Source: CAYFHQ01 sp964342805
GTDB taxonomy: Bacteria > Bacillota > Clostridia > Peptostreptococcales > Acidaminobacteraceae
NCBI GenBank assembly: GCA_964342805.1
Contig: CAYFHQ010000006.1
Location: 1 to 64,000 of the forward strand
DNA: 64,000 nucleotides
Direction of reading: 5' to 3'
Part shown: positions 53,681 through 63,720 of the stretch, in pieces
How positions within the stretch are numbered: position 1 is the first letter of the stretch
Layout of the letters: the number at the start of each line of letters is the position of its first letter
Position numbers and translations under genes: made by a program
Notes under the pieces: generated by a model
The model's database searches: none
The model's input: the letters and a program-made list of their open reading frames with translations, nothing else
Told to the model about the DNA's origin: nothing

Positions 53681-56600
53681 TTACTGTACTACAAACGTTC
53701 TAATTGCTTCAGAAGATAGCTTGTTTTCATGGTCTTTGGCGAATACAAGGATCTGATATTCACCTACCGCAAGTCCAGAGGTAGACACTGAACCATTCAA
53801 GGTTTGGATTTGACCATTACTGCTACCAACAGTGGACAAAGTTCCCTGCTTGTAATTTGTTGCGCCATCGATTGATTTGATAGCGTATTCTACTGAGTAG
53901 CTCTTACCCGTATTGTAGTCAAGGGCTTGAGCTGTGATTGCCAGGTTTTGACCGCTGGAAACCACTTGATTGTCCAGAGTAGTAATACCGAGCACTGGGT
54001 TGTAGCTATCGTAGTAAGCACCCTGACGAACGTAACGGTAGCCACCAATTACACCGCCATTTGGATACGCTCCATCCACATTGATGAGTGTGACTGGATT
54101 AATGTATTGCTTACTTGGTTGGTTATTTTTCACGTCTTTGATATACCAGCTGATCATACTGTTGGTAACATCAACACGTACTTTAATGGCATTTCCATTT
54201 GGTGTTACCTTCACAAAACCATCGCCTTCTAGACTTTGGCTGTAATCTTGTCTCACCTGGTAGAGCTGGTTGGATCCTGAGTTGTAACCCAGTACATAAC
54301 CTGGACCGCCTAGAATTCCATTGATCTCGCTATAGTAATCCACATAATCATGGTGGTAGAATCCACCTCGTTGATCTGCTGATCGCCATGCTGGCTCATT
54401 GTAAACATTTACTTCCTGAGTTCGCTCATAGTAATACCGCTGTGCTGGCTGTGATTGCGTAATCACGAAATCATGTCTAAACTCGTCTGACGTACCACCT
54501 TGGTTGTCTTCAGCCCAAACTTTCACATTGTACTTGCCATAAGCCAGATTGTTTGGCATAGACTTAGAAAATGCAACCGGTGCACCAGTGGATGTAGTCG
54601 CTGTAATCGTTTGGTTCTCATGACCTGCTACTACTACGCCGTTTTCATCGTAAAGAGAATAGCGAACTGTCACGTTGTCACCAGCGTCTTGGTCTGTTAC
54701 AGAACCAGAGAATGTATGGATCTGGCTATTTTGAACGAGTACCACATTGCCAAGGCTTGTCATGGTTACTGTAGGTGCAGATGTTCCAACTGAGAATGGA
54801 ACCGTCACTGGTAGTGTTTCCTTACCAAATGAGTCAATTGCCTTAACCTCAATCGTGTAACTGCCGGATGCGAAGGCACTTGTTACTTCAACGTCCTGAG
54901 CAAAGACCTGGACACTTGCTGATGGTGTCTTTGCCACAAGTAGCTGGTTGTTCATACCAGATACAACTGAGTTAGCAGCGTCTTTAATTGTGTATCGAAT
55001 TTCAACTGCGTCACTCATATCAAGGTCATTGATCGTTCCAGCAAGGGAGATCATTTGACCAACTGTGTATTTCTGGTCTGCTGCAGTAGAAACCGTTAGA
55101 ACTGGTTTTGCCGCTTCTACTGTAAAGTCCAAAACAACTTCCTTCATAGTGCCAGCTGCATTTTCTGCACGAACCTTAAGCTTGTAGCTACCTACAGTAA
55201 ACTCCGGTCCTACTGGTACATTTGCATTGAATGCTTGGTTTGTCATATTAGATGTTACAGATCGTACAGTTACATCATTATGGCTACCCACAAAAGTGCC
55301 GCTGCCATTTACAACATCATAAGTGATTGTTACGGACTCTTTGGTGTCCTTTCCTTTGAAGTTTCCAGTAACTGCGATCGAATCACCGCGCTTTACCACA
55401 AAGTCATTGGATAAATCAAGTTCTACTCGCGGTAGGCTTGATTGAACATTGAAGCTTCTCGTGTTCACACTTGATTTCTTTTGGCCACTCTGTGCCCAAA
55501 CATCGATCTGGTATGTGCCATCTTCAAACTGATCTGGGATCATCACTTGTTCGTTTCCAATTGTTCGAGGTTGTCCATTTGACAGATAATCTGTTAGCTT
55601 CACATCGATAAAGCCAGTAATTGGGTTACCGTTCTTTTTGATCGTATAGCGAATTTCAACCGTGTCATTTTCATCCTGATCAAGGACTTGACCGCTTACG
55701 TAGAATGGTTGATTTGTTAGGATTGTTTGTCCATTTGACCCGTATAGAACAAAGGCTGGTGCAGAGTTTGTTGCTACTTCACTTCCGCGGACATAGTAGA
55801 AGCCATCCGTATGAAGACCGTCTGCCGGATATTGGTTGACTGTACCTGTCAGAGCTGATCCTGAAGTTGCTCTTTCTTTTCGGGCTCTGTTATTCTGAAC
55901 ATCCTTAATAGTCCAAGTGATCTTGCTTGTGGATGGACTTACATAAACATATAGTCCATTCCCATCTGGCATTACTGTCTCCAGGCCAGAAACTGTTAGC
56001 TGCTGGCTATAGTCTCGACCACCCTTAGTCAGTACATTCGTATGGTTATTAAATGTCTGATAATAACCTTCCTCAGCAACAATTAGGTCCAGAATTTCAG
56101 TATAGTAATCCTTACCCTTGTGTGTGTAGAAGCCAGCATAATCGTCTGGACCTCTGAATTGAGGAGTGTCATAGTAATCCACCATTGCATACTTGGTGTA
56201 GTTGTAAAGAGGGTCCCCTTTTTCTTCTACCACTGAGAAGTTGTATTCCTTTACTACTGATTGATTGCCAAAGTCATCGTCAGCCCAAACATGTACAGTG
56301 TACAATCCTGGTAAGAAGTTTGTATTCACTGTTACATTCTTGGAGTATGTCTGACCGTTAGTAAAGTTACCAAGCTTCTGTACCCCGTGGCCGCTAACCG
56401 CTTGATTATTTTCATTAACAATTTTGTAGCTCACTGCAAGATTATCCTCTAGATCACTGTCTGTTACCTGACCTGTGAATGTGAAGGACTCATCTTTTTT
56501 AAGAATTCCTGTTGTTGTCGCTTCTAGTGTTAGGCTTGGCTTTTTGGTTTCTAGCGTTACTGAGATTGTTGCCGTGTCTGCCTTGCCATGATTATCAAGA

Positions 56601-58057
56601 GCCTTTAGGGAAACAGCGTATGTCTGGTCGCTAAATGTCTTGCCCATTTTGATTTGGTGAGAATAAGACTGAGCAGTTTCATCTGCTGTAATTAAAGCGA
56701 TTTGCTTGTCATTTAGACCAGCAACTACGTTACCACCATTGTCTTTAACCGTTAGAAGAACTTGAACCTGGTCGCCTGTGTCGATATCTTTGACTGTTCC
56801 CGTGATATCTAGAATGTCGTTACCACCAAGTGTTTGTCCATCTACAGTAGTGATCTGTAGCTCAGGAGTAGCACTGATCACCGTAAACTGAATGTTCTTC
56901 TCTACACTTCTTCCAGTATTGTCTTGGCCAGTGACCGTTACTGTATACGTCCCAAATGTTAAATCGTCATTCACGGTTACATTGTAAGTGAATGGGATTG
57001 GGCTTCCTGTATTGGCTGTAGAGGCAAGGATTTCAACATTTTCAAATCCAACAACTACTTCGTTTGAGTCATTCTTCAACGTCGCTACAACTGAGAGTGA
57101 ATCGTCTAAGTTCACGTCCACAATGTTACCAGTGATCGCAACCACATCGTTCTTCACTGCACTTTGACTTGCTGGTGAACTCATAGATAGCTCAGGAGCA
57201 GTAGGAGGCACCAGCACTTCAAAGCTCTTCACGATTGGAGAAGCAAGACGTCCAGTCTGATCTTCAACAGTAAGCTCGAAAGTATATGTTCCAGCTACAA
57301 ACTTCGTGTCCAACAGGACATCCAAGCTGAAAGCTTGTGCAAGGCCAGTGGAAGTTAGCTCGCTGATCCGTAAGTTACTATAACCATCCACAACTGCATT
57401 TTGGGCATTTTTGATTGTTGCAAATGTTGTAATTGTGTCGCCTACATCCAGGTCATTCACTGTCCCTGACAAAGTTAACGTGTCGCCAGTGTTTAACTTC
57501 TGATTGTCTGTTGTTGACACCTCAAGTGTCGGTACGTTGCGAACAACCTCTCCAGTTTTTATGTAATAAAAACCATCGGTATGAAGGCCATCAACGGGAT
57601 AAGTCCCTGCTGGAGCCACAAGACCTGATTGTTCAAGTGTTTTATGTGTTACCACTTGTGTTTGCTCTACTTCATAAGTAGCGACTGTTTCCAATGTATC
57701 AAAGTCAATATCATCCATGAAGTCCACTGAATAACGGAATATTGTACTTCCATCTTCAGATAGCTCATATAGCCCTTCCTCTGGCATCGAATATTCGAAT
57801 GACGTTGGTCCTTCTAGTTCAAACTGTCCATTTACAACTGAGTAGCCGGTGTAGGCAGGAACCACGGCTTCACCGAACATTGCTTGTTCCTCAGTAAAGC
57901 GTTTTACCAGCTGTGTAGGAGTCCAGTCAGCCACTCCCTCTGCTACCGAATACTTGTCATAATAGAATTCCTCACCCGCAGCAAATGCTGCAATCCCTGG
58001 GTGAAAGCATCCTATTAGCATTGCTACAACGAGCAACATAGATACTTGTCTTTTCAT
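53681..58057 (-). CDS. Secreted 1458-residue modular repeat protein (B-A4-B-A4-B-A)
   Basis: An exported protein with a signal peptide ending near residue 27 (AAFAAGEE). Two module types alternate. Module B (about 130-140 residues; about 30-168, 616-757, 1204-1345) has a tyrosine-rich YYxxx start, a GGFYHHDYVDYYSE or AGFYTHKGKDYYTE core and a DGLHTDGFYY-like end. Module A is an Ig-like domain of about 100 residues with TxSGTVxDxDxGDxVxxxxTIK; four copies follow each of the first two B modules and one follows the third. No SLH, sortase or RTX motif is present. AAGGAG precedes the ATG. It lies just upstream of the type I secretion operon, probably co-expressed. The family is not recognised. Confidence 0.88.
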   Translation of the reverse strand: MKRQVSMLLVVAMLIGCFHPGIAAFAAGEEFYYDKYSVAEGVADWTPTQLVKRFTEEQAMFGEAVVPAYTGYSVVNGQFELEGPTSFEYSMPEEGLYELSEDGSTIFRYSVDFMDDIDFDTLETVATYEVEQTQVVTHKTLEQSGLVAPAGTYPVDGLHTDGFYYIKTGEVVRNVPTLEVSTTDNQKLNTGDTLTLSGTVNDLDVGDTITTFATIKNAQNAVVDGYSNLRISELTSTGLAQAFSLDVLLDTKFVAGTYTFELTVEDQTGRLASPIVKSFEVLVPPTAPELSMSSPASQSAVKNDVVAITGNIVDVNLDDSLSVVATLKNDSNEVVVGFENVEILASTANTGSPIPFTYNVTVNDDLTFGTYTVTVTGQDNTGRSVEKNIQFTVISATPELQITTVDGQTLGGNDILDITGTVKDIDTGDQVQVLLTVKDNGGNVVAGLNDKQIALITADETAQSYSHQIKMGKTFSDQTYAVSLKALDNHGKADTATISVTLETKKPSLTLEATTTGILKKDESFTFTGQVTDSDLEDNLAVSYKIVNENNQAVSGHGVQKLGNFTNGQTYSKNVTVNTNFLPGLYTVHVWADDDFGNQSVVKEYNFSVVEEKGDPLYNYTKYAMVDYYDTPQFRGPDDYAGFYTHKGKDYYTEILDLIVAEEGYYQTFNNHTNVLTKGGRDYSQQLTVSGLETVMPDGNGLYVYVSPSTSKITWTIKDVQNNRARKERATSGSALTGTVNQYPADGLHTDGFYYVRGSEVATNSAPAFVLYGSNGQTILTNQPFYVSGQVLDQDENDTVEIRYTIKKNGNPITGFIDVKLTDYLSNGQPRTIGNEQVMIPDQFEDGTYQIDVWAQSGQKKSSVNTRSFNVQSSLPRVELDLSNDFVVKRGDSIAVTGNFKGKDTKESVTITYDVVNGSGTFVGSHNDVTVRSVTSNMTNQAFNANVPVGPEFTVGSYKLKVRAENAAGTMKEVVLDFTVEAAKPVLTVSTAADQKYTVGQMISLAGTINDLDMSDAVEIRYTIKDAANSVVSGMNNQLLVAKTPSASVQVFAQDVEVTSAFASGSYTIEVKAIDSFGKETLPVTVPFSVGTSAPTVTMTSLGNVVLVQNSQIHTFSGSVTDQDAGDNVTVRYSLYDENGVVVAGHENQTITATTSTGAPVAFSKSMPNNLAYGKYNVKVWAEDNQGGTSDEFRHDFVITQSQPAQRYYYERTQEVNVYNEPAWRSADQRGGFYHHDYVDYYSEINGILGGPGYVLGYNSGSNQLYQVRQDYSQSLEGDGFVKVTPNGNAIKVRVDVTNSMISWYIKDVKNNQPSKQYINPVTLINVDGAYPNGGVIGGYRYVRQGAYYDSYNPVLGITTLDNQVVSSGQNLAITAQALDYNTGKSYSVEYAIKSIDGATNYKQGTLSTVGSSNGQIQTLNGSVSTSGLAVGEYQILVFAKDHENKLSSEAIRTFVVQ

Positions 58058-58352
58058 TCCACGTCTCCTTTGAGTTATTATTTGTCATAAGAGTTATATA
58101 ATGACATTGATAGATAGAAGAAAATTCATTAATTAGTTTATATACCCATATCGTATAACTCTTTTATTGCCTTTTCTGCTATATATAGCATTATTCTGGC
58201 AACCACATACATATACTAGCACACATTGTGTAAATATGGTAGGGGACTTGGGAACAAATTTACAATCTTTTCATATTGGTATGTCTTCGACCATTAATGT
58301 ATTTAAATGCCATTATTGAAACCAGCATAAAAAAAAGGACGGTTTCACCGTC
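58058..58352. other. AT-rich intergenic region with a long inverted repeat
   Basis: No gene is visible. AAGAGTTATA (58089-58098) and TATAACTCTT (58154-58163) are perfect inverted arms 55 bases apart. AT-rich -10-like sequences for the gene at 58057 overlap the arms, so the dyad may be an operator or a leader RNA stem. The end of the region is the terminator at 58336-58354. Confidence 0.45.
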
Positions 58353-58354
58353 CT
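58336..58354 (-). terminator. Terminator overlapping the stop codon of the Ig-like/SLH gene
   Basis: The stem AGGACGGT / ACCGTCCT has a three-base loop and is followed by TTTTTTTT on the minus strand. The TAG stop at 58355-58353 lies partly inside the stem. Confidence 0.92.
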
Positions 58355-61190
58355 ATTTTAATCGTTCTAATACCTTTACACACATTGTAATTGCTTGTTC
58401 TACAGTGGTTGAGTCTCTTGGACCCAGACGTCCATCTGGATAGCCCCCCACAACATCAATACTTCCATTTAAGAGCATTAATGATTCCTTACTCCATTCA
58501 GAAATTGTTCCAAAATCACTGAAACTTGTGATATCTTTGGTTGGAATTAGGGAGTCGTCCATTTTATCTGAAACTAAAATCAACTTATTCAACATCACTG
58601 CAATTTCTTCTCTTACCACGTTTCTGGTAGGCGAGTATGTTCTATTTCCTGTTCCACTTACAATCCCCAGTTGATATGCTTGTAGCACTGCCTGGTTTTC
58701 TGTGTCAAGAAAATAGTTGAATGGTACAGGCGTTAACTGCTGGTCTGTTAGTTCACTGTAGGTGAGGACAACGAGTTCAGCGAATAACTCTCTTGATATG
58801 GGTTCCTGGAAGTTTTGGTCGATTCTTTGGGTTAGGAGGCCGTAGGATCTTGCGCGGTACAGGAATGGGATAGCCCATTCACTTGGAACACTTGTTTCAC
58901 CCCGTCTTCTATACTCTTCTAAAAACGCCTCATGCAGCTCTATCTCACGTTCCAACTTTGCTTGTTCCTGGGCTGCCTTTATTTCCTCTAGTACCTCCCC
59001 ATCAGATGTTCCAACTAGTGTTCCCCTGTCATCATAGACTGTCAACGTTTTCACATCATCTTCAAAGAACACCGTCATTCTATCTTCTCTGTCACCATCC
59101 AATGAAGTTACTTTCATAACGGCCTTCCCAACAAACTGACCTGTTATCTTACCCTTATCAATCTGAAACGGAACAAGCTTCTCCCCATCACGACCAAGTA
59201 GTTCTGCACCTGATTTTCGAAGTTCAATATACTCACCACTATTTGACTCTATCAGGGACTCTAAAACAAACTGCCTGCTTAGTGACTCTTGTAACTGTCG
59301 TGTATATGTTGATGTGTCCTCAGCTTTTGATTTCCTTTCTCTAATCTCGTCAGCATTCTTCTTCTCATAAGCTAACTCCACTTCAATAAAGTCACGTGTA
59401 ACAAAACTTTTCTCAATCTCAAGTTTTACATCTTTTACTAACGCTTCGAGTAGGCCATATCTAAGGTCTGTCTCGTATTCGAACACCACCGGAGGTGAAT
59501 ACGGCAAGTTTACCCCCGTAGTCACTTGATTGGGAACACTTATGCTTTTCACTGTTGGCGCAATCCTAAACTGAATTGAATCACTATGACCACCATCTTC
59601 CGTTGTCACTGTTATAATTTGGGGCCCACTGCTTTCTTTAATCAGGAATGTCCCCTTATTTTTGTCCAGAAGTTCGAGTCCTGAACCATTATTGGTCGTA
59701 AAAACAACATCTCTTTCATATATTTGAGGTGCGCTTGGATCCTTTTCAAGAAGATACTCAATTGTAGCCTCCTGACCAAGATAGACAATGTTCCATCCAA
59801 AATCATCCTCAAAATAAGACGTATCTATATCTATTCCTTCAACAGCTGACTTAACGATAACAACTTTTTCATCAGACTTGTTATTTTCGGTTGATAGGTG
59901 CACTTGCTGAACACCTTCTTTGTCAAAACTTACGGTATGATTATTGGGTATGTTGCTAATCGATGTTTTGTTTGAACCTGGAAACGTCGCTCTAACAGCA
60001 TCTTCGGATATATAATCTGGCGTTAGCACATAGTTGATTGTTACTTCTTCGCCTACAAAAACACTTGTTGGAAGTTCGCCCATTACTATTGATCTGGGAT
60101 ATGTCTTTTGCGGTTGAGCATCTTCACGAATATCTACTTCTGCAATTGTGTAGTCCTGGTGCTTTCCATCAGTTGTGATCGCAGTGATTCTTGCAAGTCC
60201 ATTTTTCTTTCCTGTAACATACCCCGTAGAATTAACTGATGCAATATCAGGATTAGAACTTATCCAACTAACACCTTTCTCATGGGGTTCCTCAGTAGTT
60301 TTCCATTTCAGGTCATACCTAACTTCCTCAGTCAACTTACCATCAGTTAAGTATATCTTTTTTTCAGGTATTACTATATTTTCAATCAATGACTCAACAG
60401 TAATTTTCAAAGCATCCTTAAATGAGCCATCTATCGAAACAACACGAATCCATGTTGTTCCTTCATTTTTGCCTTTGACTGCATTACCGTTAGTTGTTGC
60501 AATATCTGTGTTAAGTGACTCAAGTTCATAACCGGTGTAAGCACTTGTAACTGGATCAAAAGCGACAGACGGGATCATGGTTTCACCTATCCCTATTTTG
60601 ATCTCCTCAACGTCAAATGCAATGCCCTCAACAACGCTAGCTACATCAACTTTTACACTCTTAGAATGGCCTGATTCAATTGAACTCACAATTATATATG
60701 CTAGTCCTGGTTTTATTGCACTCACTTCGCCTGAGTCGTTTACAACAGCAATACTAGCGTCTGTGGTCTTGTAGCTTACACCTGAATTCAGAGTTGCTGA
60801 CAAGTTCTCAACGGGTACTACTTCTACAGTTATTTGTTCTTTCCCGCCAGTAGTAAGCGACAACGTATCCTTGTCAGTCTTAAGTTCTTTAACAGTAGGC
60901 TTAACTTGAATTTCAACAGCAACATCCTGAATATGTGTTCCAGCGCTATAGGTTGCTCTTACCATTGTACTGCCAACCTCTTTAGCAGTAATAACACCTG
61001 AGCTACTTACAGTTACCTTTTGGGGATTGTCGGTTGTCCATTTAATGCTTTCATCACTCTCATCACCTCCAACTAGTTCAGCTGTCAACTGCATACTTTG
61101 ACCAGCATACAACTGAATTTCGCTTACTGACATTGAAGGAACACAAAACAATATCATGAATATCATCACTAGTAGTAAGTGTCTTTTCAT
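58353..61190 (-). CDS. Ig-like (BIG2) repeat protein with C-terminal SLH domains
   Basis: A 945-residue exported protein with a signal peptide ending near residue 22. Successive BIG2-type domains fill about residues 22-360 (SSGVITAKEVGSTMVRATY, DSGEVSAIKPGLAYIIVSS, STGYVTGKKNGLARITAI), then diverged Ig-like domains to about 610. A charged helical segment (about 740-790) precedes two to three SLH domains (about 790-945; SPTRNVVREEIAVMLNKL, GYPDGRLGPRDSTT). It probably displays adhesive Ig domains on the wall. The ATG has TAGGAG upstream. The gene is 61 bases after a terminator and ends in its own. Confidence 0.9.
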   Translation of the reverse strand: MKRHLLLVMIFMILFCVPSMSVSEIQLYAGQSMQLTAELVGGDESDESIKWTTDNPQKVTVSSSGVITAKEVGSTMVRATYSAGTHIQDVAVEIQVKPTVKELKTDKDTLSLTTGGKEQITVEVVPVENLSATLNSGVSYKTTDASIAVVNDSGEVSAIKPGLAYIIVSSIESGHSKSVKVDVASVVEGIAFDVEEIKIGIGETMIPSVAFDPVTSAYTGYELESLNTDIATTNGNAVKGKNEGTTWIRVVSIDGSFKDALKITVESLIENIVIPEKKIYLTDGKLTEEVRYDLKWKTTEEPHEKGVSWISSNPDIASVNSTGYVTGKKNGLARITAITTDGKHQDYTIAEVDIREDAQPQKTYPRSIVMGELPTSVFVGEEVTINYVLTPDYISEDAVRATFPGSNKTSISNIPNNHTVSFDKEGVQQVHLSTENNKSDEKVVIVKSAVEGIDIDTSYFEDDFGWNIVYLGQEATIEYLLEKDPSAPQIYERDVVFTTNNGSGLELLDKNKGTFLIKESSGPQIITVTTEDGGHSDSIQFRIAPTVKSISVPNQVTTGVNLPYSPPVVFEYETDLRYGLLEALVKDVKLEIEKSFVTRDFIEVELAYEKKNADEIRERKSKAEDTSTYTRQLQESLSRQFVLESLIESNSGEYIELRKSGAELLGRDGEKLVPFQIDKGKITGQFVGKAVMKVTSLDGDREDRMTVFFEDDVKTLTVYDDRGTLVGTSDGEVLEEIKAAQEQAKLEREIELHEAFLEEYRRRGETSVPSEWAIPFLYRARSYGLLTQRIDQNFQEPISRELFAELVVLTYSELTDQQLTPVPFNYFLDTENQAVLQAYQLGIVSGTGNRTYSPTRNVVREEIAVMLNKLILVSDKMDDSLIPTKDITSFSDFGTISEWSKESLMLLNGSIDVVGGYPDGRLGPRDSTTVEQAITMCVKVLERLK

Positions 61191-61234
61191 CCAATTCTCC
61201 TAACATATCATTTTTTACATTATATCAAATAAAA

Positions 61235-61252
61235 AAGAGCCCGAAGGCTCTT
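61235..61252 (-). terminator. Terminator overlapping the stop codon of the second TolC-like gene
   Basis: The stem AAGAGCC / GGCTCTT has a four-base loop and is followed by TTTTTTA on the minus strand. The TAA stop at 61253-61251 overlaps the stem. Confidence 0.9.
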
Positions 61253-62351
61253 ATTGGAAATTACTAATGTATTGATCATAAGTTAGTTTACTCGTATATA
61301 GATCTAACTTAGCCTGATTCAAGGCTTCATTTTTGCTTCTTAAGTCATCCGTCGCTTTTTGAACATCTAAGAAAGTGAGTAATCCTAAATTTGCTTTGAG
61401 CTTAGTGATTTCATATGTCTCAAAGGACAAATCATATCTTAGTTGAGCAATAGTCACATCGTCCTTTTTATTCAACAATGCGTTATAGTCTGACCGGATC
61501 TTAACTTCTGCATCATCTTTCGCCTCAGCCAACTTCTGTTCTAAGTCTAGTTGATTTTCTTCCATATCCTCAAAGTTATCAGGTAACTCATATCTTGAGT
61601 ATTTCTTGATAACCTTCATTTCTAGCATATGAAGATCCAGGTTATCCTGAGCAGTTACAACCTCGTCAGCATTTGTGCGCCCCACCATAACCAGTTTCTC
61701 AATATCATAGATGATTTCTTCTATTTCAAGATCAACTGTACCTGCAAGAGTTATTTCTAAATCCAGAGGGTTACCAACAAGTTTATTCAGCTCCATTTCA
61801 CTCTGAACTATCACTCTGTTTGCCTTTACTAGTGCCAGTTCTAACTCCTGAACAACAATCTTATATTTATTTAAGTCCGAATTTGTAATCTGCCCCAAAT
61901 CTAACTGCTTTTGTTTTGCTGCTAGTTCTGCTTTCGCAGTATCTAATGCTACTTGGTCATTCTTAGCTGCGTCTATTTGATTGCGCAGTGTTACATACGC
62001 TTTCACAGTTGCTACTTCAACATTCACAACTTCGTCCGCTTTCGTATCCTTAAGATCTCTCAGCTTCCTTTCCTCTTGTGCTGGAGTGAGATCTTTTTTC
62101 TTTCCGTCGGACAGATATTGACTGTCACTGACATATGCGTCCAAATCCAAATTTTTCGACGCAACTTGAGCATTACTCGTAATTCTATCCTGTAAATCAA
62201 TTTTTTTATCTATCGTACCAAGTACAATACTATTGGACTGCGCTAAGTCTTTAGCTTCTTTGAAAGTTAAATTAGCTTCTGATGCGAACGCAAAAGACGA
62301 CATTGTCAGAATCATCGTGCTAACTGTAAAAGCTGTTACAAGTTTTCTCAT
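61251..62351 (-). CDS. TolC-family-like exported coiled-coil protein (366 residues)
   Basis: The signal peptide ends near residue 23 (SFAFASEA). The mature protein is almost wholly alpha-helical with long heptad stretches and TolC-family features: LTFKEAKDLAQSNSIVL at the start, LDLGQITNSDLNKYKIVVQELELALVKA in the middle and LGLLTFLDVQKATDDL near the end. It is shorter than proteobacterial TolC (about 470 residues mature), so the beta-barrel strands may be reduced. It overlaps the upstream TolC-like gene by four bases (ATGA). It could be the outer conduit for the HlyBD-like exporter, the RND pump or the MacAB-type exporter. Confidence 0.8.
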   Translation of the reverse strand: MRKLVTAFTVSTMILTMSSFAFASEANLTFKEAKDLAQSNSIVLGTIDKKIDLQDRITSNAQVASKNLDLDAYVSDSQYLSDGKKKDLTPAQEERKLRDLKDTKADEVVNVEVATVKAYVTLRNQIDAAKNDQVALDTAKAELAAKQKQLDLGQITNSDLNKYKIVVQELELALVKANRVIVQSEMELNKLVGNPLDLEITLAGTVDLEIEEIIYDIEKLVMVGRTNADEVVTAQDNLDLHMLEMKVIKKYSRYELPDNFEDMEENQLDLEQKLAEAKDDAEVKIRSDYNALLNKKDDVTIAQLRYDLSFETYEITKLKANLGLLTFLDVQKATDDLRSKNEALNQAKLDLYTSKLTYDQYISNFQ

Positions 62352-63604
62352 TGAGACATTCCTCCGTTTTGCTGATAAGCAGGTCCGCTTGATATTGCTA
62401 GCTCTAGCTTCTCATTGACCAGTGAATATTGACGTAATTTTGCCTTTAGGGTGTTCAATTTCATCATTTGATCAAATTCAGAAAGCATTAGTGTTGTTTC
62501 ATTTATAAGGCCTAGTGAGTATGACTTTTTGGCCTCTAGATAGGACTGGCGTACATTTTTATACTGTTTCGAAGCAAGCTCATAGTCGCTCTTAGCCTCT
62601 TCTAGAGCGTTCCAAGCAGTATACACATCTACAGTTACAGACTCCACTGCACTGGCATATGCATCTTTTGCTTCAAGCAGGGCAACATCTTGATCTAGAC
62701 GCTTAGAAGTCAAGTTGTTTGTAATATACTCCAGCATAATATCAGACTCGCGTTGTTCAGTGTCTAATCCTAGCTTAGCATTCACAACCTCTGTTCTATT
62801 TGCCATGGCCTGTTCTAGTGCTTCAGCATAACTTTTTATTCTTACAGCAGGCAAAGACAAGTTCACCGAGGCCAACTCGAGGTCACTAGACACATTCACT
62901 CTTGCCATGTCCATAAGACTTCTTTCAAGGTTGAACAAGTTCCTTTCCAACTTCTGCATTTCAAGGTCTTGTATTTGCTTTGAAACGAGTGCTGAGTTGT
63001 GATCAATTTCAGAAACCTGACCTAACTCATATTTCACTTTTGCCTCTTCATATTGTCTGCTAACGATTTCAGTGTATAGCCGTTGCGCTTCAACAGTTTC
63101 TGTTAAGTTTAGCGTTTGGTTGTATAATTCTTTGACACCAACTTCAATACTATCTAATACGGTTTTCTCACTATTTTTCAACTTTTGGATTTCTGTCCAC
63201 AAGGCATAATGACCAAAATCTCTAGGTTCAATGAAGGTTGTGAACATCTTTTCTTTCGTATAAACAGGTGGCGTTTTCCCCCATGTTGCTTGTAAAATTT
63301 TGTACTTAGTTTGATCTGATGCAGAAAGTATCCCATCTTCCTCAAATTTTTCATGTAACAGTATAAAACTCTCATAAGAGCTCAGCGACTTTTCTACTTG
63401 CTGCTTGCCTTTAAGTGCACTATCATGCTGCTTCCATAAGTCATCGATGGAGTCTTGCATTCCATCCGCTATTAGATCGGCGCTAACAGCACCTTCAATA
63501 GCGTCTTGTAGCGATAGGTTTATAGTATCCGCAAAACCAGCTGAAGTTGGCAGTAGCAAGACTGTACTAACTAGGAATACGACACTTTTCTTAAACTTTG
63601 ACAC
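62348..63604 (-). CDS. TolC-family-like exported coiled-coil protein (418 residues)
   Basis: The signal peptide ends near residue 25 (SAGFADTI). The mature part is helical with internal TolC-like repeats: LSLQDAIEGAVS, KYELGQVSEIDHNSALVSKQIQDLE and, in the second half, SYSLGLINETTLMLSEFDQM. A 100-residue N-terminal segment is unusual for the family. The start codon is GTG with AGAGGTG upstream. It is the first gene of a two-gene operon with 61251. Two different TolC-like subunits could form a hetero-oligomer or serve different exporters. No outer-membrane assembly or lipopolysaccharide genes are in the window, so the envelope type is unresolved. Confidence 0.8.
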   Translation of the reverse strand: MSKFKKSVVFLVSTVLLLPTSAGFADTINLSLQDAIEGAVSADLIADGMQDSIDDLWKQHDSALKGKQQVEKSLSSYESFILLHEKFEEDGILSASDQTKYKILQATWGKTPPVYTKEKMFTTFIEPRDFGHYALWTEIQKLKNSEKTVLDSIEVGVKELYNQTLNLTETVEAQRLYTEIVSRQYEEAKVKYELGQVSEIDHNSALVSKQIQDLEMQKLERNLFNLERSLMDMARVNVSSDLELASVNLSLPAVRIKSYAEALEQAMANRTEVVNAKLGLDTEQRESDIMLEYITNNLTSKRLDQDVALLEAKDAYASAVESVTVDVYTAWNALEEAKSDYELASKQYKNVRQSYLEAKKSYSLGLINETTLMLSEFDQMMKLNTLKAKLRQYSLVNEKLELAISSGPAYQQNGGMSQ

Positions 63605-63691
63605 TTATGATCACCTCTTTTCATATTCCTCTCCATTTTACGATACAGTCCTTAATACATCATTACTTATTTATTAAGAGATCATAAAAAT

Positions 63692-63713
63692 GGCGCAGTT
63701 GTTAAGCTGCGCC
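63692..63713 (-). terminator. Terminator of the truncated surface-protein gene
   Basis: The stem GGCGCAG / CTGCGCC has an eight-base loop and is followed by ATTTTTATG on the minus strand. It separates the gene ending at 63721 from the TolC-like operon. Confidence 0.82.
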
Positions 63714-63720
63714 GTTGAAA

